Shown: positions 33,061 to 45,242 of the stretch, one piece after another
Position numbering within the stretch: the first letter of the stretch is position 1
Layout of the letters: each line of letters opens with the position of its first letter
Assembly (NCBI GenBank): GCA_949752735.1
Contig: OX457041.1
Location: 28,444,900 to 28,508,899, forward strand
DNA: 64,000 bases
From: Lumbricus terrestris
Lineage: Eukaryota; Annelida; Clitellata; Crassiclitellata; Lumbricidae
Direction of reading: 5' to 3'
Position numbers and translations under genes: made by a program
Notes under the pieces: generated by a model
Told to the model about the DNA's origin: nothing
The model's database searches: none
The model's input: the letters and a program-made list of their open reading frames with translations, nothing else

Positions 33061-33481
33061 TTATAAGTTCGTTTGCAACACGACGATCATTGTTACAGAT
33101 CGATGACTGCAGGAACATCTGAAAACAAGAACCAGAATTTTATTAATAGTATCACAAAAAAAGAATGAATACAATTTTTAATTATAATGTGACAATAGAC
33201 CTCACACATAGTGTCCTTGACAACCCATTTGGAGGGTGATAGACAAAAGTGTGCAGTCATGCTAAAATCACCCTCGAAATTTACAATCGTATTGACTGAA
33301 GTCATTTATTAAATGACAAACAAAAAAGCAACAAAATATATGCAATGACAACACATTTACAGAAGAGTTCTCTGCTGTAGATGTCAAAAGGACAACCCTA
33401 AAGGGCTTATAAACCTGCTAAGTCAAGGGTTGTCTTCTTTCCATTGGAATTATTTTTGAATGACCTAACGATATTTGGATA
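33061..33481. other. No gene recognised
   Basis: Possible further LINE remnant or intron; nothing firm. Confidence 0.45.
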
Positions 33482-34160
33482 CTGGTATATTAGGGTTGTC
33501 CAGAAAAAACAAAAAGTTTCAGAAAACACCAAAAGTGAAATTTTTCCCATGATTTTATTCATGTGTGACCTACAGATATTTTTTACAGAATTTTAAAATG
33601 TCATCCTTAGGTCCCTCATGGCCCCTGAACTTTGGGACCGATTTTGATAGAAATCGCACTGTATTTTCAATACGAACAACTGATGGCGAAGCAGATAGGA
33701 CTCACAGTTGCACTATTAGACACCAAACTGATATAATTTTCATTACTCGACTAATCAGCAATAAAACAAGTTGAAATGTACATTCTGAGCAATATAAGGG
33801 GGCCGTCCATAAATGACGTCACGCAATTTAGGACGATTTTTTGACCTCGAACCCTCTCATTACACGTCGTCACAAAATTCATACAATATCTAGTAAGAAA
33901 CTGTCACAAATAGTCACAGATGTGTGACCCAGCCCCTCCCCCAGCGTCACATCATATCATCGATTCATATGGTTCACATCCCTATTTTTCACATACTGTT
34001 AGTAATGCGACTGTTGTGAATGCCTTGACACAACTTCAGGGGCCATGAGGGACCTCAGAATGACATATATCTGTAGGCCACACATGAATATCATGGGAAA
34101 AACCTCACTTTGGGTGTTTTCTGAAACTTTTTGTTTTTCTGGACAACCCTACTGGTATAT
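33482..34160. mobile_element. Mutator-like MITE with long inverted repeats and 9-bp duplication
   Basis: The element proper is 33491-34151 (661 bp). Its ends are TAGGGTTGTCCAG and the inverse, within terminal inverted repeats of roughly 130-150 bp (shared TTTCAGAAAACACC, TTTTTCCCATGAT, CATGTGTG, GGTCCCTCATGGCCCCTGAA). CTGGTATAT flanks it on both sides (33482-33490, 34152-34160). Long inverted repeats with a 9-bp duplication match Mutator-like elements. An internal GGGGGCCGTCCATAAATGAC segment resembles ends of other animal transposons and may be a nested insert. Confidence 0.85.
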
Positions 34161-35344
34161 ACACAGTGCCAGACAAGTAAGAAAGATGAGGAAAAACTTA
34201 ACATGTTCGTAACTGATGAGATTCGATTTAAAATGAGATTCGATTTAAAAAATAAAAAGCACTGCATTCACTATTTCATACCAATTTAACACACACAGAG
34301 CATAAATATTTGTACATACGGCCCCCAGGTCCAATAATGCTTTAATGCAGTTCTAAATTGTTTCAAATATGGTATTTTTATCTATATTTTTCAATGGCTA
34401 CAAGACGAGAATTACAAAATCATGGACCCATGCATTTGACCGATGTGCTTAGTCTACTCAGATCTACACTTAGTTCAGAGACGGCCAAAGAAAAGGACTT
34501 GAGCAACTGGTAGAAAGCAGTCAAATTATTCTGAGGTAGTAAGTGCAGCGCGAACCCATTTTAAGTGGAGGTGCTAACAACTGAGAAGGCTCAATGCTAT
34601 GTGACCAAAGAGTGAAAGGAACCATGAGCTTCTTCATAGCCAAAGAGCACAAAGCACGATGAATAAATTTCTAGAACAAATTAATGAATAAATAATGAAT
34701 AAACACGATTTGAAAATACATGAGTCTCAGTTAACCCAAACCTAAAAAATTACAAGAATACATCCATTACATTTCCTATAAGCAACACAATATTTGCAGA
34801 GCTCAGTTCATTGAATATTTTGCTCTAAATTTTCCCTTTAGGAATTCTCAACTGAGACCATTTTACAGCAGATGTTTAGTGCACTATCGGTCAATGGGTT
34901 ATACAAAACACACCGGTCTAATAGAAACTCCTAATGGTCAAAAGTTTGTGACCGGCATATTTTAAAGAATGAATTCACTGAAAAACAAGCAACTTTTGAA
35001 AATACAGATTATGTAATGCCTATTCAATGTATAATGTCATTACACACCACTGGGAACAAAATTAATACCTATAATTGAATATTTTGTCAGAAATCATTTT
35101 TTTGCAAGAGTATCGATTTTGGCCAATTACCTTCGTAACTTGAATAAATCACAGATTGACAGACACAATAACTCAAAAATTATTTCAATTGCTTTCACTG
35201 TCTTTTAGTCATATAGTGTCACCACAATAAAAAATAACACTGAGGTTTTGATAGCAGTTTGAATGAGCTGCAGCATCGATTCGGCAAGTTTTTGACAGCA
35301 TTCAGGTGTTATTTCCAGCACCCACACAACATTTATGCAGTTGA
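34161..35344. other. No gene recognised
   Basis: AT-rich, with one 17-bp direct duplication near 34218-34250 (ATGAGATTCGATTTAAA). Confidence 0.5.
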
Positions 35345-35422
35345 TCAAGTGGGCACCCGTCAAAAGGGCGCCGACAATAGGGCCCCGACAAAAGGGTGAC
35401 CGACATAAGAGCGGTGCTCTTA
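35345..35422. repeat. Four degenerate CCGACAAAAGGG units
   Basis: CACCCGTCAAAAGGG, CGCCGACAATAGGG, CCCCGACAAAAGGG and TGACCGACATAAGAG follow one another. This is a short GC-rich tandem block in AT-rich DNA, of unknown origin. Confidence 0.75.
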
Positions 35423-36007
35423 AAAGAAATAACATCAATGAAGAGTCGCCCTAGAGGTGATAATATTATTAGTAAATAAGCAGCTCAATGACCACACCAC
35501 AACGAGCAATTAATACTTAAATATTTCACACACATGGTGTTAGTTGATAGACAACATGATCCGAGTACCTGGAATAGGTGTTAAAATAAACAAATCGAGT
35601 GTAGAAAGCGGTTACATGAGAGGTTGGAGTGGTCGTAATCACGTGATGTATGTTTTATATATATAAGCAAAGGAAGCATGTCATGGAGGTATGTAATGGT
35701 TAAATTTGCTTTAAATAGTTCCACACTGGCAAGTGTAACGTAGGCTAATGATTTACGTTTCTGGTTTTCTATCATTTAACGACTTTGCGACAGTCTATTT
35801 TTGAAATTTTTGGCTTAGACTTTTAGTCATATTTCTAGATTAACAACTTTTATGGAGTTTGAACTTCTCATTTTAACTCTTTGTTTGTATTTCTGAAATA
35901 ATTTCTTAGATTCTACATCTCGTCAAACATTAAAGTCATGTATCTAGTGGTGGATCACTTGTCTTTTTAAAATACTTTATGTGTTTGCGGGTGGCTCAAT
36001 GAAAAGG
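35423..36007. other. No gene recognised
   Basis: Unique-looking AT-rich sequence. Confidence 0.5.
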
Positions 36008-36516
36008 TAAACCCAAATCCCCAAAAATGACGAAAAAACACATAGCGTGATTTCTCGAAAAACAGTTTTATAGAAAACAGCTTACCGTAACTCCCGTAAG
36101 CTACCAAGAGTAATTTCGTAAACCTGTATTTTGGTGTCTTAAAAACTAATTTGCCACTGTACATGTTTCAGCGTTGGTCAAATTTATATAAGTCAAATAG
36201 ACTTCCAGATTTCTTGTTAAATAGAAGTCGGGTAATCCCAAAGACTGCATACAAAGTGGTTCTTGTTTTTTATCTGACCACCAAAACTTATAAATTCGAT
36301 GAAAAATATTTCCTGACGAAATAGAAGCGGGATTTATCTAACAAATTCTTGCCTAAACAGAAGTTGGATCATTTAAAATGATTCTCGACAAACTAGAAGT
36401 TGGATTTATTAAAGGTAACGCTGCAACGTTAGTTCTTGGTGTCTTGGTGGTCGGATAAAAAAACAAGTACCTACAAAGCAATATGGTTGCCAAATCTTTT
36501 TTGGGGATTTGGGTTG
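36008..36516. mobile_element. Foldback element with nested inverted repeats
   Basis: AACCCAAATCCCCAAAAA near 36010 is the inverse of TTTTTTGGGGATTTGGGT near 36498. An inner pair, TTGTTTTTTATCTGACCACC at about 36262-36283 and its near-inverse GGTGGTCGGATAAAAAAACAA at about 36445-36468, lies between them. TAGAAGT-GG-GGATTTAT-type repeats occupy the middle. I did not resolve a target duplication. Confidence 0.6.
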
Positions 36517-36576
36517 ATCTCAACATGTTTACTGTTATTTTAAATGCATGACAAAAAAACCAGTATTTTCAGTCAA

Positions 36577-36640
36577 GGTTGGGTCGGGAGCATTCCCAAG
36601 TAGTAACCCAGCAATATGAAATGTCTATAAGCAATTTTTT
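36577..36640 (+). mobile_element. Retroposon 3' tail (GGTTGGGTCGGGAGC type)
   Basis: Second copy of the module at 22884-22960. Confidence 0.55.
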
Positions 36641-36654
36641 GCGTTTCGTTTTTG

Positions 36655-36852
36655 AAACGTCAAAAACGGGGGGTGGTCTCACTAAAAGTGGTGCAGCTTT
36701 TGTTGCGCTTTAAATATTTTTTATGAAATCTGGCCATCATGTGTAAATATGAATTGTCTACAAGCCTGCAAAATTTCATTTCGATATTCATATTTTTGGT
36801 CAAGATATTGTGGAAAAACCTAGGGGGTGTCTTTTTTTGGCCCACCCTGTAT
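36655..36852 (-). mobile_element. mariner-like element end
   Basis: The right end reads GGGTGTCTTTTTTTGGCCCA and CCACCCTGTA followed by TA. On the minus strand this is the CAGGGTGGGCCAAAAAAA-type terminus of mariner elements. The other end was not found, so it appears truncated. Confidence 0.7.
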
Positions 36853-36994
36853 ATAGATTGGCAGACACATGCATGTGCCCAGTGATGCTGTGTCAATGAT
36901 AGAAAGAAAGGAATAAGGCCAAGAATGATTAGCATCGCTCATCCAAAGGCTAAATTCCTCTGCATTTTTTAAGTATCTCAAATCCTAATTTTTT

Positions 36995-37068
36995 AGCTGT
37001 GGCTGGAAGCGCCCCGAGCAGGTTTCTTGATGAGGCGCTACATAAATTCTCAAACTGAATGAATGAAC
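36995..37068 (+). mobile_element. Retroposon 3' tail
   Basis: GGAAGCGCCCCGAGCAGG and GAGGCGCTACATAAATTC followed by GAATGAATGAA. Same module as at 7703-7812. Confidence 0.75.
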
Positions 37069-37151
37069 ACGACAAAATAAATCAGCGTCAGTTAAAGACA
37101 CCTGGTTATGAGATAGGTTATCAGATAGAGACACTTCAGAAATGTATAATC

Positions 37152-37180
37152 CACACACACACACACACACACACACACAT
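37152..37180. repeat. CA microsatellite
   Basis: About 14 CA dinucleotides immediately left of the Helitron-like copy A. Confidence 0.95.
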
Positions 37181-37184
37181 AAAG

Positions 37185-37868
37185 AGAAGAATCTGTGTAT
37201 GACAGGAATGTAATTCCACAGTTTTGAGCTCTTCACCACAAACCTTCACTTCTGTGTCCGTCTGGGCATGGGACACCCATTGAAGGGGTTTGCGAATCTG
37301 TCCCGCCATGGGGCCCATGGTGGGGGGAAACCAAATGTTTACACATTTTGCGTTTAAAATCACTGGCATTTCCAAACTTTTTGCACTTTTTCAGCTTTTC
37401 GCTCAAAACCTTCACTACTGTGTCGGTGCTGGCATCGGAGCGAGGGAAGGAGGCAGGGAGCGAGGGAGGGAACGAGAGGGGTGAAGGAGTGAGCGAAAGA
37501 GGCAGGGGAGGAAGGTGTGGAGGGAGCAAAGGGCAAGGAGAGACGGAGGGAGTGAGGAGCGAGGGAGGGAGCAGGAGAGTGGGATGGAGGGAGAGAGGCA
37601 GGAGTGAAGGAGGAAGTAAGGGAGGACGGAGGGAGAGACAGAACGAGGGATGCACGGAGAAAGGGATGGAGTGAGGGTCGGAGGGAGGGACGGATGGAGG
37701 GAAGAAGTGAGTAAAGGAGGGGTCAGGATGGAGAAAGGCAGGGAAGGAGGGGTGGATGCGGTGGGATTGGGGTCGGGAGCGGAGTGGGGGTCCTGGGGTG
37801 AAGGGGGCGGTGTGGAGGTGGGAGCGGGTCGTGGGGTGGGAGGTTGGTATTTTCTGTTTCTCGTCCAA
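37185..37868 (+). mobile_element. Helitron-like element, copy A
   Basis: Shares long matches with the inverted copy at 38641-39470: CTGTGTCCGTCTGGGCATGG, GGACACCC, CCATGGTGGGGGG, CAAATGTTTACA and CTGGCATTTCCAAACTTTTT, then CACTACTGTGTCGGTG. From about 37438 it becomes a 400-bp GGGA purine tract. The hairpin-CTAG end is not seen, so the right end is probably truncated. Confidence 0.55.
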
Positions 37869-38395
37869 CCCTCCTCCTCACTTCGCCCGCACCCAGCCCA
37901 CTTCAACCGTGCGCCCCTAGCCCACCTCCACATAACTCCGGCCAACCCCACTCCATCTACTTCATAAAATGCACAACATAAGAAATTTATGAAAAAATCA
38001 TTTTTTCCTTTTTTCACCCTGATTCCCTTTCCCAATTCTACCCCACGACAACCCCATATTCCAAACGCCCTCACCGTGTCTCACACAGCCTCAACCACAC
38101 CGCAATCAAACAGTTTCAGAAAATTTTGGTTTTTCGTTTAACCCTGCATCCAACTTCGACCCGTACGGTTCACTCCAATCTCACACCCCAACCGTCCAAC
38201 CCACGGCCATCCCAACTCAGGCCAACTCCACCCTATCTCCCACGTCCTACACGCCGCCCCACGCCGCAATAGGCTCGACATTTGAAATTCATCCCAAATA
38301 ATGTTTCACTACGTTTTAACCCTGGCTTCACCGCACTCAACCCAGAAATCCCGGCCCCATCCCCTACACAACCCACCCTGTAGTAAAACAGAAAA
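37869..38395. repeat. C-rich, G-poor strand-asymmetric block
   Basis: About 520 bp unusually rich in CCAACCC/CCCCA and poor in G on the plus strand. Three related AT-containing segments (near 37985, 38110 and 38280) each precede TT-ACCCTG-TTC-like sequence, hinting at degenerate tandem structure of roughly 125-180 bp. Confidence 0.5.
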
Positions 38396-38640
38396 CAATT
38401 ATATAGGTTAATCAGAACTGAAAGCATCATGTCACAGATGGCCCAATGCACTGTCAAGCTGCCCACCCCAAATCAAACTAATTATAATAATAAAATAATA
38501 ATAATATAATACTGCTACTGTTAATAAGAATATTATTTAATATTCACATATCAAACTCACAATTACAATCAGTGTAAATTTGTGAGCAAAAAGGGCAAAT
38601 TTCAGTCATTGTTAAATCAGTTATGATACATATGAAATAA
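38396..38640. other. AT-rich spacer
   Basis: Short AATAATA-rich sequence between the two Helitron-like copies. No other feature. Confidence 0.5.
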
Positions 38641-39470
38641 CTAGCTGGGGTACCCGGCGTCGCCCAGAAATTTAGGATTTGCCCCGCTTCTGACCAATGC
38701 CCTACTTTCCCCTCGCTCCATCCCATTCGCTCTCTACCCCTTTATTCCTCTCTTCCTACATCCCTCCATATCCCTCATAACCTCCCGCTCCTTCCTTCCC
38801 ACTATCCCTCCATCCGTCCCTCCCTACCCTGCCCCACTCCACTCTTTCTCTCCGTGCATCCGTCCGTCCCTCCCTCAATCCATCCCTCTCTTCCACGGTT
38901 CCACCCTCCCTACCTACCTTCCTCTCTCCTTCCCTCCATCCCTCTTTCCTTCCCCACTCCTTCCCTTCTGCTCTCCCTACCTCCTTCACCACTCCTTCCT
39001 TTACTCCCTCCTTCATCCCTCCTTTCCTCCATGCATCCCTCATTCTGTCCCTCCCTCCATCCCTGCCTTCCTCCCACTTCACTCCACCTGCCTCCCTCCA
39101 TCCCTCCCTCCCCTCCCTATATCCTCCTTGCCTCCTCACTCCCTCCCTCCTCCCTCCCTCCTTCACCCCTCCTCCTCCCATTCCCTCCTTCGCTCCCATG
39201 CCCACACCGACACAGTAGTGGAGGTTTCAGGTGAAAAGCGGAAGTGTTGAAAAGCGCAAAAAGTTTGGAAATGCCAGTAATTTTACACACAAAATATGTA
39301 AACATTTGGTTTTTCGCCCCCCACCATGGCGGGAGCCGCGGCACTGATTTGCAAACTCTTTCACTGGGTGTCCCATGCCCAGACGGACACATTAGTGAAG
39401 GTTTAGAGTAAAGAACTCAAAAACTGGAATTGCATTGCGGTCAAACACACAGAATCTCCTCTGTAAATAT
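38641..39470 (-). mobile_element. Helitron-like element, copy B
   Basis: Minus-orientation partner of copy A. On the minus strand it runs through the shared CTGGGCATGGGACACCC region, a roughly 450-bp GGGA purine tract (38740-39195 as plus-strand CCCT), and ends GGCGACGCCGGGTACCCCAG then CTAG|T. The GGCG-CGCC hairpin just before CTAG and the following T fit a Helitron 3' end inserted at an A-T site. Confidence 0.55.
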
Positions 39471-40251
39471 TTATATAGATATCTTATACCCATTTCTAGA
39501 TGCAGTGCTCCTTTAGCGTGCAGAAATGTAATCTTCTTTAGTAGCAAGATAGCAGGAACTGTCTGTGCCACGACCACCTACAACAACAATAAAAATAGCA
39601 ACAGAAGAGCATTAGAGCATATCACCAAGCAAGCCCTGAGGCGATCGTGGGTAAGAAATGGTAGCAATAATTAGCCATGAAAGTAGTGGTAGTAATGATA
39701 GTAGTAGTAATAGCAATACTTTCACTAATTATGTTGCGGAGGACAAGGCCTGAATTTCTATACATTCAGCAAAAGCTCCTAGCATAGTTTCTTAAACCCT
39801 GGTAAAAATAATAATAATAATTATATTTGCACCAAGAGCAACAATGCCTTTAATAGAACCACTAACACCATGACCACGAACACAATCAGCAACAATATAG
39901 AAACAGAAGAGAACAGCATTAAGCCCAGGCCTGGTGCAGTTTATGAATAAGAAATGTTAGCATCAGCATTTCTTAGCATCCGCAAATGAGAGTAGATTAT
40001 CACTCTAACTTGCCATATCTTCTTCACACCAAGAATGTGCTGTCAGTAAACCTATTTAGCATATATACAACTTTTCACACTAAAGACTTTTTAACTCAAC
40101 CTAATAAGCTGTCTGTCATAATGGACTAATTTTCAGGAAGCTGAGATCAAAAAGGCATCATGACTTGAAGACTGGTGAGATAGAAGTTACTAAAAAAGCA
40201 ATCATGTGTTGGATATCGACACTACGTGTTGTGCTATACGATCTTAGTATC
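39471..40251. other. No gene recognised
   Basis: AT-rich with scattered AATAAT and AGTAGTAG patches. Confidence 0.5.
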
Positions 40252-40885
40252 TACACGGTGAACGGAAAAAAACCGAACCTGTCCAATTGCTGCAATATTT
40301 TATGTAATAATTTGTGCATTTCAATAAAACATGGAGAAACTTCAGTTTAAAGGACATGGACCAGATTACTATCAGTGTCAGTTACAATGAGTGTCCAAAA
40401 TATCCTCCTTAGGCCTCAACACATGCACGCACAAACACACGCTCGCCACTAACCAATTACTGAATCGATTTCAGCTTGATCAAATTCGTGTCCGTAGCAA
40501 ATGACTCCCAGGGATGTTTTTCTTCAGTGTTGCACCGAAAACAAATACAGGTGATCATTTTGGCAATACGAAGGTGAAACAAGAGTGAACATTTTCACGT
40601 CGACAAACCAAATAAAATGTATCCAGTCTGCAGGATAGCGCTTTAAGAACTGCCTTTCTCGCTCGATGTGCGCCTGTTGTTGACCTCCGTTAGCTCAGTC
40701 GCACTGTGCGCTCCTTGAAATATTTTAATCACTTCAAGTTGTAACTGGAATAGTGCATAATTAAAAGAAATGGTTAAGTTTATACTTGGGAATAAAATAG
40801 TCTTAGTCGCAGTAATATTTTGAAAATGTTGATGCTGATTTCTCTATTTATTGTGGAGGTTCGGTTTTTTTCCGTTCACCGTATA
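40252..40885. mobile_element. Tc1/mariner-like MITE at a TA site
   Basis: The element proper is 40254-40883 (630 bp). The left end CACGGTGAACGGAAAAAAAC mirrors the right end GTTTTTTTCCGTTCACCGTA (one terminal mismatch), with about 25 bp of inverted repeat extending to AGGTTCGG. TA flanks both sides. There is no transposase. Confidence 0.8.
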
Positions 40886-42814
40886 TATTTCTATACTCTA
40901 TACTTTATGCCTTCGTCAGCAATAGCTCAGTGTCAACAACTGACACTTGGTCATATGCCAATGGCGCTTCATAAATGGATAATAATGATGGCTATGCTAA
41001 CAATATTTGGCTAAAAATGAGATATTAACGATGCTTTCCAAAATGTTACCGACCACAGGATTGGCCATCAACTTGTAAGAGATCATTCCCGATTGCCAGA
41101 GTTCGAAAAAGCCTTGACTTCTACAAGCAAAATTACTTTCAGTCAGTCGAATTACAGAGCTTCTGCAACAACTTGGCAATAATGTGTATCAACAATGACT
41201 AATCCAATAATTTGCTATCATTAGAGTCTTTCGTCATCTTTCTCTCACCTCAAGACCTCACTTTTCTCTTGAACCTCCCTTTTTTCTTAGATGGGGTGCA
41301 CACACACACTGTGAGCTCTTCTGAAAGGCTTTTTATAAATGATCATATACAATAGAATGAAATCCCCATAACCATGTTTTAAGCTCTTGGTGCTGCACAC
41401 ATAGCAAAAATTATTTTGTCATTGCACTTTTAATAATAGATTTTCAAGTACTGCTGACACTAAACAATAGTAAACATAATTATAGCTCTCTGAGTTAGTG
41501 AAATGCAACTAAATTTCATAAAGACTGTATGGACAAGAACACTAGATTGAAAGCAGAGGTTCAAAAACTGTGGCAGAGATTAAAATTATTAAGAAATGAA
41601 AACTGCAAAGTAGCAAATATAGTCCAGATATCAAGAACTTCCACTACACTGGTGACAGGCTTAGGTATACATACAGAGCCACACAAAAATATGGCAAAAT
41701 ATGCAAATGGTCAATTCTGTCCTGTGTTGCTCCAGGTCAAAAATTGGAAAATTATCGAGGATCAGAAAGAATAAAGTTACTATGCAGTTGGCGGTCCCCT
41801 TGCAGCTAGCCACAAAACTAGCAGTATGTCATTTACTTCACCAGGGTTCCATTAATTACCTGTATGACATGTCTACCTTCATCGCTGTTCACCACTTAAA
41901 AAGCTAGAAGGAATCAAGATAACATATGCTTCACCACATCAAACACAACCAACACCACCACCACACACAGTAGCGCTTAATAAAATGCATCAAAAATAAA
42001 TAATGATGTTAATACAAATAATATAATTATTATCTAGAAATATGAAATACTTACGATGCATACCCATAATAACTTAACAGTTGGTGTGCTTGACCATTGA
42101 GCATGTGCTGTCACCATTTTAAAATTTCAGATTTGAACAACTGCATCGAGTCCTACAAACAAAATGATTTAATTCAGTCAAATCCCAGAACTTCCAAAAC
42201 ACTACATTGCAGACTAAATCAATTTTGAATGAATAATTCCTAATACCAGATACAAAATGCAATATACTTTAGACTAGTAGGAAGATAATGAAAGCTATTT
42301 CTGCCAGCACCACCAACAAGAGTATTAACATCAGAAGCAATAGAAGACCAGAAAACCACTGCAATAATCCAGCATACAACAATGCCACCAACACCTACAT
42401 CTGCATCACAACCGTCAACACAATCACCAACATAACCATTACCTCTCCACCACCAAAAATAACAATATAAGTATAATAGCCCTTGAACATCAAGTTAGTC
42501 CCGATGGGTTTATGGGTAAGAAATGTTTGCAACATCATTATCTCAGCCTATGTATACAAGGGAGACGATCAGTCGTCTCAACAATAGCCATACTGTCACT
42601 GTACTGCTTATAGTCAAATCATACAGGGTGCACACAGACAAGAAAACTCGATCAAAGTTTCTGCCACCACCCCGAAAATAATAACAACAATGACGACAAC
42701 AACAATAATAGTAATAATAACAATAGACTAGCCATCCCAGAACAGCAGCACAATGCCATCCTCATTTGTTTAAATCATGTAGATTACAGTCATGTACCTC
42801 TGGTCAAAAAAATA
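40886..42814. other. No gene recognised
   Basis: About 1.9 kb of AT-rich sequence. Short frames lack coding character. Confidence 0.5.
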
Positions 42815-43180
42815 ATAATATTCAGCGCCTCATTCCAGAATTTAAATAGTGCTTCTTCAAGAGGTTGCTCAGAAGCACTTCCGACTCTAGTACCCTAACA
42901 AGCACAGTTTTGAGCTTAATAAAAAAAAAGCTTCAGTGAGAACCCCTGGACGCAGATGTAGCTCCTGTGGGAGCCCACTCCAGACAACATGGAAAAGATC
43001 AATTCTGCATGATTACAGTTCTTCATACGAATGGAACCAAATGCATTCCCTTCTGTGCAGAACAGAGAGATGGTCGCCTTGGATACATGTCGAACAACAT
43101 TGCTCTCGCAAGCAGTCTCAGGCAATAGCACGCACACATTGCCAAACCAGAGCAGCGATCATAAAACAGTGCCAGTTATA
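42815..43180 (-). mobile_element. Retroposon related to 18965-19330
   Basis: On the minus strand it contains GGAGTGGGCTCCCACAGGAG, GTCGGAAGTGCTTCTGAG and AGGCGCTGAATATTATT, the same order as the copy at 18965-19330 (GGGCTCCTGTGG, GTCGGAAGCACTTCTGAGTA, GGCGCTATATAAA). It is a diverged copy with an ATT tail. Confidence 0.6.
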
Positions 43181-45242
43181 TTACTAATTATCATCGTAAA
43201 AATTAAGATGATGATGATATAATAATAAATCACAACAGTAATTGTCCGTTTGCATGCATCGCTTAAATTCTGTCGTGCCCTTTAGTAGTTCACTTTTGCA
43301 ACACCATGGAGCCGAGAACCTTGAAATAATGCACATGCTTAGTTTCTTTATATTGTAATCATCTAAGATTTTACAAAAATAATATTAATTAATAATAGCA
43401 GCAGAAATAATAATGGCTGTGAAACCTGTGAATAGTCTTGATTTGACAGTCATTTTTACTCCTAATATAATTTCTATAATTCATGAGAGATCATTGATAT
43501 CTTTGGAAAAAACAATATTTAATAATAATAATGATAATACTAAAATAATAATAATGGCTTTGACACCTGAGGAAAAATAATAATTATTAAAAATAATAAT
43601 TATGATTTTTTTTATTGATACGTCACGGGGTCAAAATTCAAATCTAGACAGAAAAATTGGTTCGAGATTACTGTCTCGCAGTATCCCCTGGTCAACTCAG
43701 ATAAAATGAGAAAACTGATAGTAGAATGTCGGTGGAGAGATGAGTCGATAAAGGAGAGAATTGGGCACCTGACTTAAAACGCCAAGGCTAACAAATGACG
43801 TCAATAATAATTCATACCCATAGGTGTCTCAGGGCTAACTCACCATAAGAACCCAAGACTTCTACCAAATAAGTGAGTGAACTGAAAGCGGAAACAACAA
43901 ATTTGTGCTTTCAACGACATGTTCAAACACTAAATTTCTGACAATGTGCAAGACAACACAAGTTTTCAAGGAGTCGAGGTGTGTCGTTTTCTTATCTGAT
44001 ACATATCCTGCGATTCAAAATGCTAGCAAAAAGTTTACAAAAGACTGTGTGACTGTTCATGTGAACAGTATGGCCTCCCCAAAAATCTCTAAAATAGAGC
44101 ATTGCTGCCTTATAAGCCACATCACATGATGCAGAGTGCTCAGAAGTATGCAATTAGCAAGAAATGATCCATGTGTTCTAAGTAAGCAAATAGGACATTT
44201 TGTTGATTTACAATAGGAAAAATTCCCGATAAAGTTTAAAAGGGTAAAGATTAAATGCTAGAAATTCTGTCGAAACAAAAGAACTTTCATGTCCCGGGCT
44301 TCCTTTCGGACCCATTCAAAATTAACTAAGTCAGAATGACGAAAGGCAAATAACTTCTAACTTAAAAAGTGCCTAATCAGTAGACAAAGTGCATGTTTCT
44401 TCAGTTTCGAACATTTTATATTTACTCAATTTTTTTTTAAATTTAACGTGTCCAATGTGTCCATTTTTCATAGATCTCGTGCTGATTACTTACTGATTTC
44501 ATTCAAATCAAGTGGTGCAGCTGATACGTAGTAGCACTCTATTTTTGCCAAGTCGTTGACAACCATATTATTTCACATTCAGGAACGCAGTCTTCGGAAT
44601 AACCATTAAGTTTATTCTTTTAGAATTTATTTGGACAATTTTATTTAACAGATTAGGAAATTTTCTATTAAAATACCGTAATCATGTGCAACAAGTAACT
44701 CATTAACTCACTTGGCGGAATTATTTGACAGAACCATAACCACGTGTGCAAAGTCGATGACACTGTATAATCCACAAAACAATCTCCGTTGAAAATGTTA
44801 ATAATTTCCTAGAAATGCAATCAAGAGTTTCGCTGAGAATGCATACAAAGAACACAAAATAAATTGAATGTTTCATATTTACCCGAAAACCAGATAATAG
44901 CATGGTCCGGTAATATATCGTTTTAGCGGAATAAATTATACTATATTTTGGACTAGCGCAGCATAAGTATTTTTCATGAATTCGGCTTCTACATTTACAT
45001 GATTCATTCTCATCAATCAGGTGCCATTTAGGGAACAATTGATTTACTTTTCCAGCTTCTAGCAACAATAAAAAAATTATCAATCGAACTTCCATTTAAA
45101 TAACAATAATTTTCAATCAATCCAGCTTCAATCTCAGCAATAATGCTTTCAGAAGACTTTGGACAATGATAATCCGTTCGTGCAGCCAACCGTCGCGATG
45201 CGACGAAGGCATTATGACATGACACGACAAATTTAATTCTAT
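43181..45242. other. No gene recognised
   Basis: About 2 kb of AT-rich sequence with AATAAT patches (43380-43610). No exon signal found. Confidence 0.5.
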
